From positions 1-38,399 of IMG/VR virus record IMGVR_UViG_3300018049_000053: DNA of 38,399 nt. The stretch is one strand, 5' to 3'. The notes under the pieces were generated by a model. It was not told the origin of the DNA. It worked only from the letters and a program-made list of their open reading frames with translations, and made no database searches. The translations under genes and the position numbers were made by a program. The DNA is from a virus. Within the stretch, counting starts at the first letter, position 1. Every line of letters starts with the position of its first letter. Shown piece by piece: positions 26,701-35,513 of this stretch.

Positions 26701-28779
26701 ATGGCATACACAATATCTTATACAGACGTAGCAAATAAAGGAACACTAACTATTGAAGACGGTACATTAAATACCGAAACAAGTATTAGTATTCCGGGAC
26801 GTAACACTACTTCGTATGGTGCTATTATTGCTGAAAACTTTTTACACTTATTAGAAAATTTTGCTAAATCAACAGAACCTGCAAATCCTACCGAAGGACA
26901 ACTTTGGTACGATAATGGAGAAGAAACTCCGACATTAAAAGTTTATGATGGTAGTAACTGGTCACCGGCAAGTGGCATTACAAAGGCAGTTTCTGCTCCT
27001 GCTAGAGCGCAAACTGGCGATTTGTGGGTAGATAAAGATAATCAGCAGTTATACTTATACACAGGCGGCGGCTGGATTCTAGTTGGTCCTCAATTTAGTG
27101 AAGGATTGGCAACGGGTTCATCACCTGCATCGATACTTGCATCAGATAACAATACATATACAGTTTTAGAAGTAGAAGTTTCGTCAGAAATTGTTGCAAT
27201 TTATTCTAACAATCCATCTTTTACACCAAAAGCAAAAATTCCAGGGTTTGATGTTATTAATCCTGGCTTAAATTTAATTAATAAAGACACTGACAATGAT
27301 GGAGTAAGCAATTTTAAATTTTATGGCATTGCAGAAAAGGCTGAAAGCCTTATTATTCCTGGAGAACCATTACCAATATCGGCAGCTAATTTTTTAAGAA
27401 GTAATGCTACAAGTACTACAGAATTTCCGATTAACATTCAAAACAACCAAGGACTAAATTTAGGTATTAACGCTGAACTTACAGTTGGAGTTGAAGGAAA
27501 CGCAGGTATTTTACAAAATAACATTGGTGGTTCAAACATTGACATACGTGTTAGAAACAACAATATTACAAGAACAATAATGCGTTTAGATTCTAACTTG
27601 AAAGTTGGTATTAATAACGAAGCACCAGATAAAGAATTAGACGTAATAGGCGATATTCAGTCAAGTGGATCTTTACTTGTTAATTCAACAACAGATAGTA
27701 CAGTGTTTACTAACGGTGCATTAACTACTAAAGGTGGCGCAGGTATTGCTAGAAATTTGAATGTAGGCGGCGATACGAAAATAACAGGTTTATTAACAAC
27801 ATCGTCTATTGTTGCTGATGATAATGCTATTAGAGATATAGGTTCGCCTAGCGTTAAGTATAGAAATATTTATGGAACAGACATATACGGAAATGTAATT
27901 GGTACTGTAACAGGAACAGTTAATGGTAGATCTACTAAATCTGACGTATTAACATCTAAAACAAACTTTTCAATAGTAGGTGATGTTGAATCTGTTTTAG
28001 ATGTTGTGTTTGACGGACAGTATCAAGATGCAAATTTTGAAAACGAAGACGGTTCTATTGGTGAATCTCCGCTAAAGAAAATTTTTAGAACTACAATTAG
28101 TAATAGATTTATTACAGATAGAGATGCAGTAACAGAAACAGATACATCTGATGAATTAATTATTAATGTTCCATCAGGATCTAATCAAGGCCTGTTTAAA
28201 ATTACTAGAAAAGACTTTTTAAGTGTAGTTCCAGTTAATCCTCCGGGTGTAATTATGCCATATGCTGGAGATGAAGCACCAGATGGTTGGATATTGTGCG
28301 ATGGTAGAGAAGTAGAAATTGCAAAATGGCCAGAATTAGCAACCGTATTAGGGTATAAGTTTGGAAGTAGAAGCTCAGTAACTCCTGAATATTTTAGAGT
28401 TCCTGATTTAAGAGGTAGATTGCCGCTGGGTGCTGATAATATGGGAGGCACAAGTGCAAATGTTGTTACTGCTGAATCTGCAGATACAGTTGGTCTTAAA
28501 GATGGTGAAGAAACTAAAAGTATTTCAATAAACAATTTACCAGAACATAAACACGATATGAGAGATAGCGAAAATAATCAGTTTTTTGCAATTTCAGATG
28601 TTACAGGAACACCAGTAGATGATAACGTTAGAGTGTATGATGCTCCTACAGGAACAGGTGCAGGACAAGCATTGTCAAATAGTGGTGGTGTTGATGAAAA
28701 TGATCTAGGACAACCTCTAAATATTATGCCTCCAACAATTACACTGAATTATATTATTTACGGAGGTAAGGAAAGCTAA
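26701..28779 (+). CDS. tail fibre-like protein with C-terminal tail-collar domain
   Basis: This 692-residue protein has three parts. Residues 1-140 carry a region shared with the next two genes (HLLENFAKSTEPANPTEGQLWYD, then GDLWVD and WILVGPQ). The middle is beta-rich and repetitive, with GGAGIARNLNVGGDTKITG and GTVTGTVNGR. The C-terminal part from about residue 515 is a phage tail-collar domain: GVIMPYAGDEAPDGWILCDG followed by FRVPDLRGRLPLGAD, with HxH (EHKHD) near residue 620 as in T4 gp12-type fibres, which bind metal at the tip. Its role is presumably host-surface contact. The ribosome site is GAGG at 26690-26693. Its stop overlaps the next start. Confidence 0.75.
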   Translation: MAYTISYTDVANKGTLTIEDGTLNTETSISIPGRNTTSYGAIIAENFLHLLENFAKSTEPANPTEGQLWYDNGEETPTLKVYDGSNWSPASGITKAVSAPARAQTGDLWVDKDNQQLYLYTGGGWILVGPQFSEGLATGSSPASILASDNNTYTVLEVEVSSEIVAIYSNNPSFTPKAKIPGFDVINPGLNLINKDTDNDGVSNFKFYGIAEKAESLIIPGEPLPISAANFLRSNATSTTEFPINIQNNQGLNLGINAELTVGVEGNAGILQNNIGGSNIDIRVRNNNITRTIMRLDSNLKVGINNEAPDKELDVIGDIQSSGSLLVNSTTDSTVFTNGALTTKGGAGIARNLNVGGDTKITGLLTTSSIVADDNAIRDIGSPSVKYRNIYGTDIYGNVIGTVTGTVNGRSTKSDVLTSKTNFSIVGDVESVLDVVFDGQYQDANFENEDGSIGESPLKKIFRTTISNRFITDRDAVTETDTSDELIINVPSGSNQGLFKITRKDFLSVVPVNPPGVIMPYAGDEAPDGWILCDGREVEIAKWPELATVLGYKFGSRSSVTPEYFRVPDLRGRLPLGADNMGGTSANVVTAESADTVGLKDGEETKSISINNLPEHKHDMRDSENNQFFAISDVTGTPVDDNVRVYDAPTGTGAGQALSNSGGVDENDLGQPLNIMPPTITLNYIIYGGKES

Positions 28780-30680
28780 TGAGTTACAGACTTAATAAAA
28801 CAAACGGAGAGCTATTAGTTGAATTAGTAGACGGTCAAATTGATAATACTTCTACTGATATAACCCTTGTTGGACGTAACTATAAAGGTTTTGGTGAATT
28901 TTTAAATGAAAACTATATTAAATTATTAGAAAATTTTGCAAAAACAAGCGCACCTGGAAATCCGTTAACTGGACAACTTTGGTATGATACTTCTGAAGAA
29001 CGTCTTAAATTATATGATGGAGAAACATTTAAAAGTGCTGGCGGCGCAGTAGTTAGCAGTTCTCAACCTAATTTAGTGCTAGGTGATTTATGGATCGATA
29101 GTTTAAATAATAAACTTTATTTCTTCGATGGTGCAGATTTAGTATTAGTAGGACCAAATTACTCAGATGCTCAAGGAAAAACAGGATTTGAAGCAGTAAC
29201 AGTATTAGATACTCAATCACAAGACAGAACTGTTATGTTCTTTTATATAGCAGGAACATTAGCCGGAATCCTATCTACAGCAACTTTTGTACCTCTTGTT
29301 AATATTACAGGATTTCCTTTAGATCCTGACGACACAAGCACTCCGAGAAGACAAAAAATTAAATTAGGATTTAATCCTGTAAGTGTAGATTTTTGGTTTA
29401 GAGGTACAGCAGAAAGTACAAGCTCACTTATTGATGTAAACACAAACGAAACATACACTGTTGATAAGTTTATGAAAACAAATGATGACACACAAACTAC
29501 AGGTGGCGTCAAGATTAAAAATCTTAAAGGACTTACAATCGGTGATCAAACATCAGATTATCTAACATTAACTGTTAGCAAAACCACAGGAACTAGTTTT
29601 ATTGACACACAAATTTCTAATAAAGATTTTGCAATAAGAACTAGAAGAGGCAATGCTCAAGATAATGCATTTTATGTAGATGCAGATAATAAGCGTGTAG
29701 GTATTTTTACTAGTGCACCGGCAACTGATTTTGACCTTACAGGATCTGCTAGAATCACTGGAAATATGGATATTGAAGGAAATTTAACAGTTGGTGGCGA
29801 TTTAACATATTTAGATGTATCTAATTTAAGAGTAGAAGATAAAAACATTGAATTAGGAATTACAAGTGATAGTACTCTACTAGATGACTCCCAAATGGAC
29901 GGTGCAGGAATTATAGTAAGAGTTTCGGGTAATGATAAAACTATAACTTGGGAATATGAAACTGATAATTGGACATCTAGTAATGATTGGGATCTAGTGT
30001 CTGGTAAAAGTTATAAAATTGATAATGTAGTTAAGTTAAGCGAAAATAGGTTACATAATTCTGTAATATATGCAGAAGGATTGGTTAGTATTGGTACGCT
30101 CTTAGACTTAGAAGTTGATAATTTTACTTTTGATGGATCAACAATAACAGTTAGTGATCCTTTGAATATAAGTTCAAGTGGAATTATTACTATTAATAAT
30201 CAAAAAATTACAGGAGTCACTGGACCAGCAGACTCTGATGGTGATACAGTAGTAGCAAACAAAGGCTATGTAGATACACAGATTGATAAAGAACCTGTTG
30301 TAACATCATTAGACACTACTGGTTTAAATAATCCAACAAACGATTTCAATCTAGATGGACCATATAATGATGTAAAGGATTTACTAGAATTTTTATATCC
30401 TGCATCAGAAAAAGAAAATGGAACAGTTGCTAGAATAGTTTGTACTTCATATACAGGTGCAACAGTATCTGGTATTGATATTGAGTCAACAGCAACTAAA
30501 TCTTATATTTCAGTATTACGTGATCCAGAAGATAGTTCAACCCCAGAAGAAGAATCAGTTGTACAAGATATTAACTTTTCTACAGCATCTGGTGTTGCAA
30601 ACCTTTCTGCTTTGAGAGCAAAAATGGAATTTATAGTAAACGCAGGCGTATGGCAGTTTGTCCGTACTACACCGCTTTAA
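28779..30680 (+). CDS. tail fibre-like protein, second of three with a shared N-terminus
   Basis: This 633-residue protein starts with the region shared with its neighbours (YIKLLENFAKTSAPGNPLTG, QLWYD, GDLWID, VLVGPNYSD). The middle has fibre-type strands such as ARITGNMDIEGNLTVGGDL and VEDKNIELG. Near residue 490 is the common fibre motif NNQKITGVTGP, followed by VANKGYVDTQI. Unlike the gene before it, it has no tail-collar domain, and the last 100 residues match nothing I know. TAATG overlap with the preceding gene and a GGAGG/AAGGA region (28762-28772) suggest coupled translation. Likely a subunit of the same host-contact structure. Confidence 0.65.
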   Translation: MSYRLNKTNGELLVELVDGQIDNTSTDITLVGRNYKGFGEFLNENYIKLLENFAKTSAPGNPLTGQLWYDTSEERLKLYDGETFKSAGGAVVSSSQPNLVLGDLWIDSLNNKLYFFDGADLVLVGPNYSDAQGKTGFEAVTVLDTQSQDRTVMFFYIAGTLAGILSTATFVPLVNITGFPLDPDDTSTPRRQKIKLGFNPVSVDFWFRGTAESTSSLIDVNTNETYTVDKFMKTNDDTQTTGGVKIKNLKGLTIGDQTSDYLTLTVSKTTGTSFIDTQISNKDFAIRTRRGNAQDNAFYVDADNKRVGIFTSAPATDFDLTGSARITGNMDIEGNLTVGGDLTYLDVSNLRVEDKNIELGITSDSTLLDDSQMDGAGIIVRVSGNDKTITWEYETDNWTSSNDWDLVSGKSYKIDNVVKLSENRLHNSVIYAEGLVSIGTLLDLEVDNFTFDGSTITVSDPLNISSSGIITINNQKITGVTGPADSDGDTVVANKGYVDTQIDKEPVVTSLDTTGLNNPTNDFNLDGPYNDVKDLLEFLYPASEKENGTVARIVCTSYTGATVSGIDIESTATKSYISVLRDPEDSSTPEEESVVQDINFSTASGVANLSALRAKMEFIVNAGVWQFVRTTPL

Positions 30681-30688
30681 TGAAAGTA

Positions 30689-30696
30689 GATAAATA
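30689..30696 (+). promoter_or_regulatory. T4-type late promoter before the third fibre gene
   Basis: GATAAATA (then C) begins 32 nt before the ATG at 30721, in the 40-nt gap after the second fibre gene. The leader contains AGGGG (30710-30714). Confidence 0.7.
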
Positions 30697-30720
30697 CAAT
30701 ATCGCACTTAGGGGTTAAAA

Positions 30721-32211
30721 ATGGCATATACAATAGACAAGTACAGCACAGGTCAACTAACAGTAATCGAAGACGGTACAGTTGATCAAACTACTGACTT
30801 AAAATTAGTAGGTAAAAACTACGCAGGATATGGTGAGATACAAAATGAAAATTTTGTATACTTGCTAGAAAATTTTGCAGGATCTGCATCTCCACCGAGA
30901 GCAATAGCAGGTCAGCTTTGGTTTGATACAGGAAACTCGAAACTAAAGTTTTATGATGGATTTCAATGGCGTACATCAGGCGGCGCAGAAGTTAACACCA
31001 ATACACCAACAGGTCTAAAAGAAGGTGATTTATGGTGGAACGGACAACAGCTTAAGGTATATGATGGAACAAATTTTGTACTTATTGGTCCACAAGCCGC
31101 AGGCGCTGGCCAAACTCAAATTGTAAGCCGAACAGTAAACAACAATCAAGGCGGTAGTAACAATATTATTACAGCAGTTGTTAACGACGAAGTTGTATTT
31201 ACTATTAGTTCAAATGAATTTACTATTGATTCAACAGATGCTGAAAATGCGATATCAGGATTTGATAGAATACGCCAAGGCATTACCCTTAAAAACACCT
31301 TAGCTGCCAACTCAGGTGTTACTTCAGGCGATTGGAGATTATGGGGAACAGCATCTAACTCGGACAAACTAGAAGGAAAGACAGCATCTGATTTTGTAAC
31401 ATCAGCTGGTGCAAGTTTTTCAAATCTTGCATCTTTTGCAGACGCTGGATTACAAATAGGTGATTCGGGTGATTTTGCTCTAAGTGTAGAAAGTTTAACA
31501 ACTAACGCAGTTATTGCTAATAACGTTGGTACACAAATTGTTATTAATGTTAAAGATGATGGCGGTATTATTAGAAATCCAATAAGATTCTTTTCAGATA
31601 GTGTAAACCCAGGGTTTGATACTGGTACAAATGTAAGATCAGTTACATTGGGAGAAGACGATCGTCGTTGGGAAAGAGTTTATGCAAACGAGTTTGACGG
31701 ACTAGCTTTAACAGCAAAAGCACTTAAAGATGTTGGAACACAAGTTGAATATTTACCCGCACTAACAGCTGGAATAAACACAGTTGCATTACGAGACGGA
31801 TTGGGCGATATTTACGCTAATGTATTCCAGGGAATTGCTTCAGAAGCAAAATATGCTGACTTAGCAGAAAAATATACTACAGACGCAGACTATCCAGTAG
31901 GAACAGTTATGGCAGTAGCAACACAAGGCACAGCCGAAGCAAGATCAGCTAACAGAGGAAGCATTGCAATTGGTGTTGTATCAGCAGAACCAGCATACTT
32001 AATGAACAGCGAAGCAGAAGGACAAGCAATTGGTCTTAAAGGTCGTGTTCCTGTTCGTGTAGTTGGCACAGTTAACAAAGGTGATGCAGTTTATGTAGAT
32101 GATAACGGTTGTGCAAGCACAGCAATTAACGGTGGTTGTTTGGTAGGGATTGCATTAGAATCAAATTCGTCAGAAGAAGAAAAATTAGTCGAGTGCGTAC
32201 TCAAGGTATAA
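30721..32211 (+). CDS. tail fibre-like protein, third of three, with distinct C-terminal domain
   Basis: This 496-residue protein has the shared N-terminus (YLLENFAGSASPPRAIAG, QLWFD, GDLWW, VLIGPQAAG). The C-terminal part from about residue 361 begins YANVFQGIASEAKYADLAEKY and continues with PVGTVMAVATQG, GVVSAEPAYLMN and GDAVYVDDNGCAS. This C-terminal block recurs at the ends of marine phage fibres. It resembles self-contained C-terminal fibre domains, some of which are intramolecular chaperone-like or peptidase-like, but I see no clear catalytic residues. It has its own late promoter and a strong ribosome site. Its stop codon lies inside the next late promoter. Confidence 0.65.
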   Translation: MAYTIDKYSTGQLTVIEDGTVDQTTDLKLVGKNYAGYGEIQNENFVYLLENFAGSASPPRAIAGQLWFDTGNSKLKFYDGFQWRTSGGAEVNTNTPTGLKEGDLWWNGQQLKVYDGTNFVLIGPQAAGAGQTQIVSRTVNNNQGGSNNIITAVVNDEVVFTISSNEFTIDSTDAENAISGFDRIRQGITLKNTLAANSGVTSGDWRLWGTASNSDKLEGKTASDFVTSAGASFSNLASFADAGLQIGDSGDFALSVESLTTNAVIANNVGTQIVINVKDDGGIIRNPIRFFSDSVNPGFDTGTNVRSVTLGEDDRRWERVYANEFDGLALTAKALKDVGTQVEYLPALTAGINTVALRDGLGDIYANVFQGIASEAKYADLAEKYTTDADYPVGTVMAVATQGTAEARSANRGSIAIGVVSAEPAYLMNSEAEGQAIGLKGRVPVRVVGTVNKGDAVYVDDNGCASTAINGGCLVGIALESNSSEEEKLVECVLKV

Positions 32212-32214
32212 ATA
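32207..32214 (+). promoter_or_regulatory. T4 late promoter, exact TATAAATA
   Basis: TATAAATA matches the T4 late consensus exactly and is followed by C. It overlaps the stop codon of the third fibre gene (TAA at 32209-32211) and begins 35 nt before the ATG at 32242. A start near 32220 leaves a 22-nt leader holding AGGA (32231-32234). Confidence 0.8.
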
Positions 32215-32241
32215 CGTACATAATAGATATAGGAAACGACA

Positions 32242-33147
32242 ATGGCAGTAAATCCTGGCTCAAAGATTACAGCGGCAAACTATAACACTTTATTCAGTAG
32301 AGTAAATAACCTACTCGGTGTAGGTTCCGGACAGTCAGGATATGGACAAACACCAGTTGCTGATTTCGTTGCTGTTTCAGAAACAGTAACAGCAGAACAT
32401 ATGGAATTGTTAAGAACTGATCTAAATAGAATAAATGTGCATCAGACTGGTGCATTATCTAATCTTGCAGAAATTAGTCCAGGAGAATCAATTGGTGCTA
32501 ATAACATTGCCGGAGATCCAACAAAAGGATTTAACGCTTATTTAGGTCTAATGGATGTGTTAGAACCTTTAAAAGACAGAGTTGATGGAACACAAGTAGA
32601 AGTACAAACTGCTATCACTAGCGAAAGGTATAGTCCTTGGAATGGTAATCCTATACATCAATTTACTGCAACCTTTGATAACTCAGATCATAGACGTGCA
32701 TTTTTTAATGCTGGCGGCGAAATTCATATTTCTGCAGAAATTTCAGGTGATAATTCTCTTAAAGGCCAAGACTGGAATACAATGTTATCTAATATGGGAA
32801 CAATTAAATTTGGAGCCAATACTACTGTAAAAACAGGAAATGGCGGTGTTACTCAACCTATTGGTAATTATGATTTAACATCTTCGTTCCAAGAAATTTT
32901 TGAAAGGCAAGGTCAAGATAACGATTATGCCGAAAACAGATACTATATTTTTGCTAAAGAAACTAGCGACAAAGCAATACAATTTAGAATAGAATTTGTT
33001 GATAATGACGCCGGCGATCCAAATGTTGACGAATCTATTTTAGGAACATTACAAAGTACAGTAAGACAACAGCGTCCTTCGGGGGCGTATGTTTCAGTTA
33101 AATCAGCATCATATTCTAATCAAGTTGACTTATCCGGCGGAGCGTAA
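32242..33147 (+). CDS. putative virion protein A of a related pair
   Basis: This 301-residue protein has no recognised enzyme motif. It starts MAVNPGSKITAANYNTLFSR, like the next protein. The best-conserved block is at about residues 150-200: RRAFFNAGGEIHIS, then LKGQDWNTMLSNMGTIKFG. It is followed by DYAENRYYIFAKE and a segment rich in acidic residues. The protein looks beta-rich. It sits between fibre genes and the early-type operon and has the only exact late promoter in the window, so it is probably made abundantly late. Virion or fibre-associated structural protein is the best guess. Confidence 0.55.
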   Translation: MAVNPGSKITAANYNTLFSRVNNLLGVGSGQSGYGQTPVADFVAVSETVTAEHMELLRTDLNRINVHQTGALSNLAEISPGESIGANNIAGDPTKGFNAYLGLMDVLEPLKDRVDGTQVEVQTAITSERYSPWNGNPIHQFTATFDNSDHRRAFFNAGGEIHISAEISGDNSLKGQDWNTMLSNMGTIKFGANTTVKTGNGGVTQPIGNYDLTSSFQEIFERQGQDNDYAENRYYIFAKETSDKAIQFRIEFVDNDAGDPNVDESILGTLQSTVRQQRPSGAYVSVKSASYSNQVDLSGGA

Positions 33148-33150
33148 CAG

Positions 33151-34239
33151 ATGGCTGTAAACGTTGGCGACATTATTAATTCATCGGATTATAATGATCT
33201 TGTTGATATAGTATGGTCTGTAATGGGCGATACATACGGACAAAATTTTACCTTAACAAAAGTTACAGGAAGTTCTACAAAAGACATTGATAATGCAGAA
33301 TGGAACACACTTAAAACACTTGTAGATCGTGCAAGCCAACACCAAACTAATGCAAATGCAGGCATTGGTTCACAAATCGAAGGTAGAATAGTTGGTGCAG
33401 ATGCAAGTGGAACTAGTGTTACCCGAGTCGATTCCGGCGGAGTAGTAACGTTTACACAGGTTAGTGCAACTGCTAATAAAGGTGTAAACGATTATTTAAA
33501 CGCTGTAACAGATATTAATACAGACAAGTATACTTTCTCCAATTCCGAAATGACTGAAACATCAGACGGTACAAACGGTCAAACAACTAGAACAACTTCT
33601 TGGGGAGGCGAAGGCCAGCCTACTGGTATAGATTGTCAATTTGACATTGAATTCCCTGGCGGATATGAATATATTGATTCTAACGGAAACACACAAACTG
33701 CTACCGGAGCACAACACGCTCAACATTTTTTTAATGCTGGCGGAAGTATTAATATTAGCGGCGAAGGAAATGGAACTAACATTAAAGGTTCTGACTGGGC
33801 AACTATGTTATCTAATATGGGTGCTGTTAAACTTGAAAGAACTAGAACTATTACCACAGGATCAGGAAATCCAGCAGACGGAAATCATAATTCAGACGAA
33901 TTAGGTGGCAATGACACAATAGGTTATAACACTCTTAATAATAGTTTGCAACAGATTTTTTGGCGCGGCGGCGGCGATGTTGATAGTGACTATGCAGAAA
34001 ATAAGATAAAAATTTACGCCAAGAAAAATGCTACAGGCGACACTGTATCATTTTATCTTCAATTAATGGACTTTGATACGGGAGATCAGACAGGTACTGG
34101 ACCACCAGAAGACGAACCTGTTCAAGGTACTTTCTCGATAAAAGTAGATTATCGTCGAGCAACAGGCTCAAATGTTGAAGTTGATGCACCATACGATGCT
34201 AATGTTTCAAACGAGCTATTCCAGGGTAGCGTTACCTAA
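33151..34239 (+). CDS. putative virion protein B of a related pair
   Basis: This 362-residue protein is a paralogue of the preceding one. Shared features are the start (MAVNVGDIINSSDYNDLVD), a block at about residues 190-240 (QHFFNAGGSINIS, IKGSDWATMLSNMGAVKL) and DYAENKIKIYAKK. It is longer mainly through the middle segment (about 115-190), rich in Thr and Gly. GGAG lies 8 nt before the ATG, and the gene starts 3 nt after the preceding stop, so both should be translated from one late transcript. Structural role inferred from position. No enzyme motif seen. Confidence 0.55.
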   Translation: MAVNVGDIINSSDYNDLVDIVWSVMGDTYGQNFTLTKVTGSSTKDIDNAEWNTLKTLVDRASQHQTNANAGIGSQIEGRIVGADASGTSVTRVDSGGVVTFTQVSATANKGVNDYLNAVTDINTDKYTFSNSEMTETSDGTNGQTTRTTSWGGEGQPTGIDCQFDIEFPGGYEYIDSNGNTQTATGAQHAQHFFNAGGSINISGEGNGTNIKGSDWATMLSNMGAVKLERTRTITTGSGNPADGNHNSDELGGNDTIGYNTLNNSLQQIFWRGGGDVDSDYAENKIKIYAKKNATGDTVSFYLQLMDFDTGDQTGTGPPEDEPVQGTFSIKVDYRRATGSNVEVDAPYDANVSNELFQGSVT

Positions 34240-34257
34240 AATAACTTCAAAAACAAC

Positions 34258-34286
34258 TTGACTTACTAGACTTTTTGTTATATAAT
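34258..34286 (+). promoter_or_regulatory. sigma70-type promoter for the glycosyltransferase/radical SAM operon
   Basis: TTGACT (34258-34263), 17 nt, TATAAT (34281-34286), with one mismatch in the -35 box. A start near 34293 gives a very short leader of about 13 nt consisting mostly of the strong ribosome site AGGAGG (34295-34300), 5 nt from the ATG. No late box is seen here, so this operon appears to be expressed by the host polymerase, unlike the structural genes before it. Confidence 0.8.
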
Positions 34287-34296
34287 AGTAGTCTAG
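34266..34296 (+). repeat. inverted repeat spanning the -10 box and reaching the ribosome site
   Basis: CTAGACT (34266-34272) and AGTCTAG (34290-34296) are perfect 7-bp arms separated by 17 bases that contain the -10 box. As DNA this could be an operator. In RNA read through from the late structural genes it could form a hairpin that covers the first two bases of AGGAGG. Transcripts starting at the promoter would lack the left arm. Confidence 0.5.
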
Positions 34297-34305
34297 GAGG
34301 TTCTT

Positions 34306-34650
34306 ATGGATGAACGTTTAGAAAAAGCATTAGATTTTTCAAATTATATGGTTACATTAAATAACCAGCGTAGATTAATTCACGAACAATTTTTAGAAAA
34401 TTGTGTACACTATTTAAATGGTGGAAAGTTTTCTGTAACAAGAGAACTAATTAATTTTTGTCATATGCTTGTTTCAACAGGTCAAGAAGATGTTGTGTTA
34501 ATTGACGATAACAACTCACCTGTTAAGGTTGATAATATTGAAGATTTTTTAAGTGAAATATTAGATATCTATTTTACAAATTCTAACGAATATTTAGAAA
34601 AATTTAGTAGTCTTAAAAAGAAAAGAATTAAGGATTTAGTTAATTTATGA
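34306..34650 (+). CDS. small conserved phage protein of unknown function
   Basis: This 114-residue protein is charged and probably helical, without signal peptide or membrane segment. A central motif is VVLIDDNNSPVKVDNIEDFL followed by EILDIYF and NEYLEKF. Similar short proteins occur beside glycosyltransferase-like genes in marine T4-like phages, by memory, with unknown function. It is the promoter-proximal gene of the operon, has the best ribosome site in the window (AGGAGG), and overlaps the next gene by 4 nt (ATGA). Its strong expression signals suggest an early regulatory or binding role, which is speculation. Confidence 0.6.
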   Translation: MDERLEKALDFSNYMVTLNNQRRLIHEQFLENCVHYLNGGKFSVTRELINFCHMLVSTGQEDVVLIDDNNSPVKVDNIEDFLSEILDIYFTNSNEYLEKFSSLKKKRIKDLVNL

Positions 34651-35513
34651 CCAAGGGTGTATTACTTTTTGCACTCAACAATCTTAACATAGATTATGTA
34701 AAACAAGCAATTTACTGTGCAAAAAAAATTAAAAAACATCTTAATCTTCCTGTTGTACTAGCAACAGATAATGTCGATTACGTTTTAAACAAATATCCTT
34801 TTTATAAAAAATACATCGACGATATTGTAAAGTTAAACTTTTACGAAACAACTCAAACTAGAAGATTTCGAGACGGAACTATGTCTGAAAGAAATCTTAC
34901 TTGGAAGAATCATCAAAGAGCGTCAGCATATGAAATCTCTCCATTCGACGAAACAATAGTGATGGATACAGATTTTATTGTTGGAAATAATATTCTTCTT
35001 AATGCGTTTGATACAGATGATGACTTTTTAATTTATAGGCATATTGAAGATTTAAATCAAGATCGTCCTGACGAACACCGATTTAATAAAATAAGTGACA
35101 GAGGTCCAGATATGTACTGGGCAACAGTTTTTTATTTTAAGAAAACAGACTTTACAAAATCTTTTTTTGATTTAGTTGAACATATTAGAGATAATTGGCA
35201 TTTTTATAGATTAATATATCAAATACCTCAAAGTAATTTTAGAAACGATTATGCATTTAGTATTGCAATACATATTTTTAACGGGTTTCAACGTACTAAC
35301 TGGCCTAAGATGCTACCAGGTAAGTTATGGTTGACAAGTGATGCCGATGTGTTAATTAAAACAGATAAAGACAATGAGCATTACGTATTTTTACTTGATA
35401 AAAAAGACTGGCCAGGACATTATACATTAGGCGCCATTGAATCTGCAAATGTACACATTATGAATAAATTTTCTTTAGATAGACATATTGATGAGGTATT
35501 CAGTAATGAGTAA
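34647..35513 (+). CDS. GT-A-type glycosyltransferase-like protein 1
   Basis: This 288-residue protein looks like a GT-A fold nucleotide-sugar transferase. The N-terminal Rossmann-like half has GVLLFALNNLNIDYVKQA and PVVLATDNVDYVL. The metal-binding DxD motif is D107-T-D109 in ETIVMDTDFIVG. The second half includes DMYWATVFYFKK and a closing aromatic segment. It is most like GT8-type enzymes in layout, but the family is not certain. The next gene is a paralogue. The substrate could be phage DNA, a virion protein or a host glycan, and cannot be told from sequence. Overlaps on both sides indicate operon translation. Confidence 0.65.
   Translation: MTKGVLLFALNNLNIDYVKQAIYCAKKIKKHLNLPVVLATDNVDYVLNKYPFYKKYIDDIVKLNFYETTQTRRFRDGTMSERNLTWKNHQRASAYEISPFDETIVMDTDFIVGNNILLNAFDTDDDFLIYRHIEDLNQDRPDEHRFNKISDRGPDMYWATVFYFKKTDFTKSFFDLVEHIRDNWHFYRLIYQIPQSNFRNDYAFSIAIHIFNGFQRTNWPKMLPGKLWLTSDADVLIKTDKDNEHYVFLLDKKDWPGHYTLGAIESANVHIMNKFSLDRHIDEVFSNE

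Noticed and set aside
32642-33904. Two alternative-frame plus-strand peptides (32642-32830 and 33641-33904) that resemble each other
   Set aside because: Their similarity follows from the nucleotide similarity of the two paralogous genes they lie in, not from separate coding function.
35488-35505. Earlier ATG for the second glycosyltransferase-like gene
   Set aside because: The GAGG at 35493-35496 lies after it, and the alignment with the paralogue begins at the ATG at 35506.
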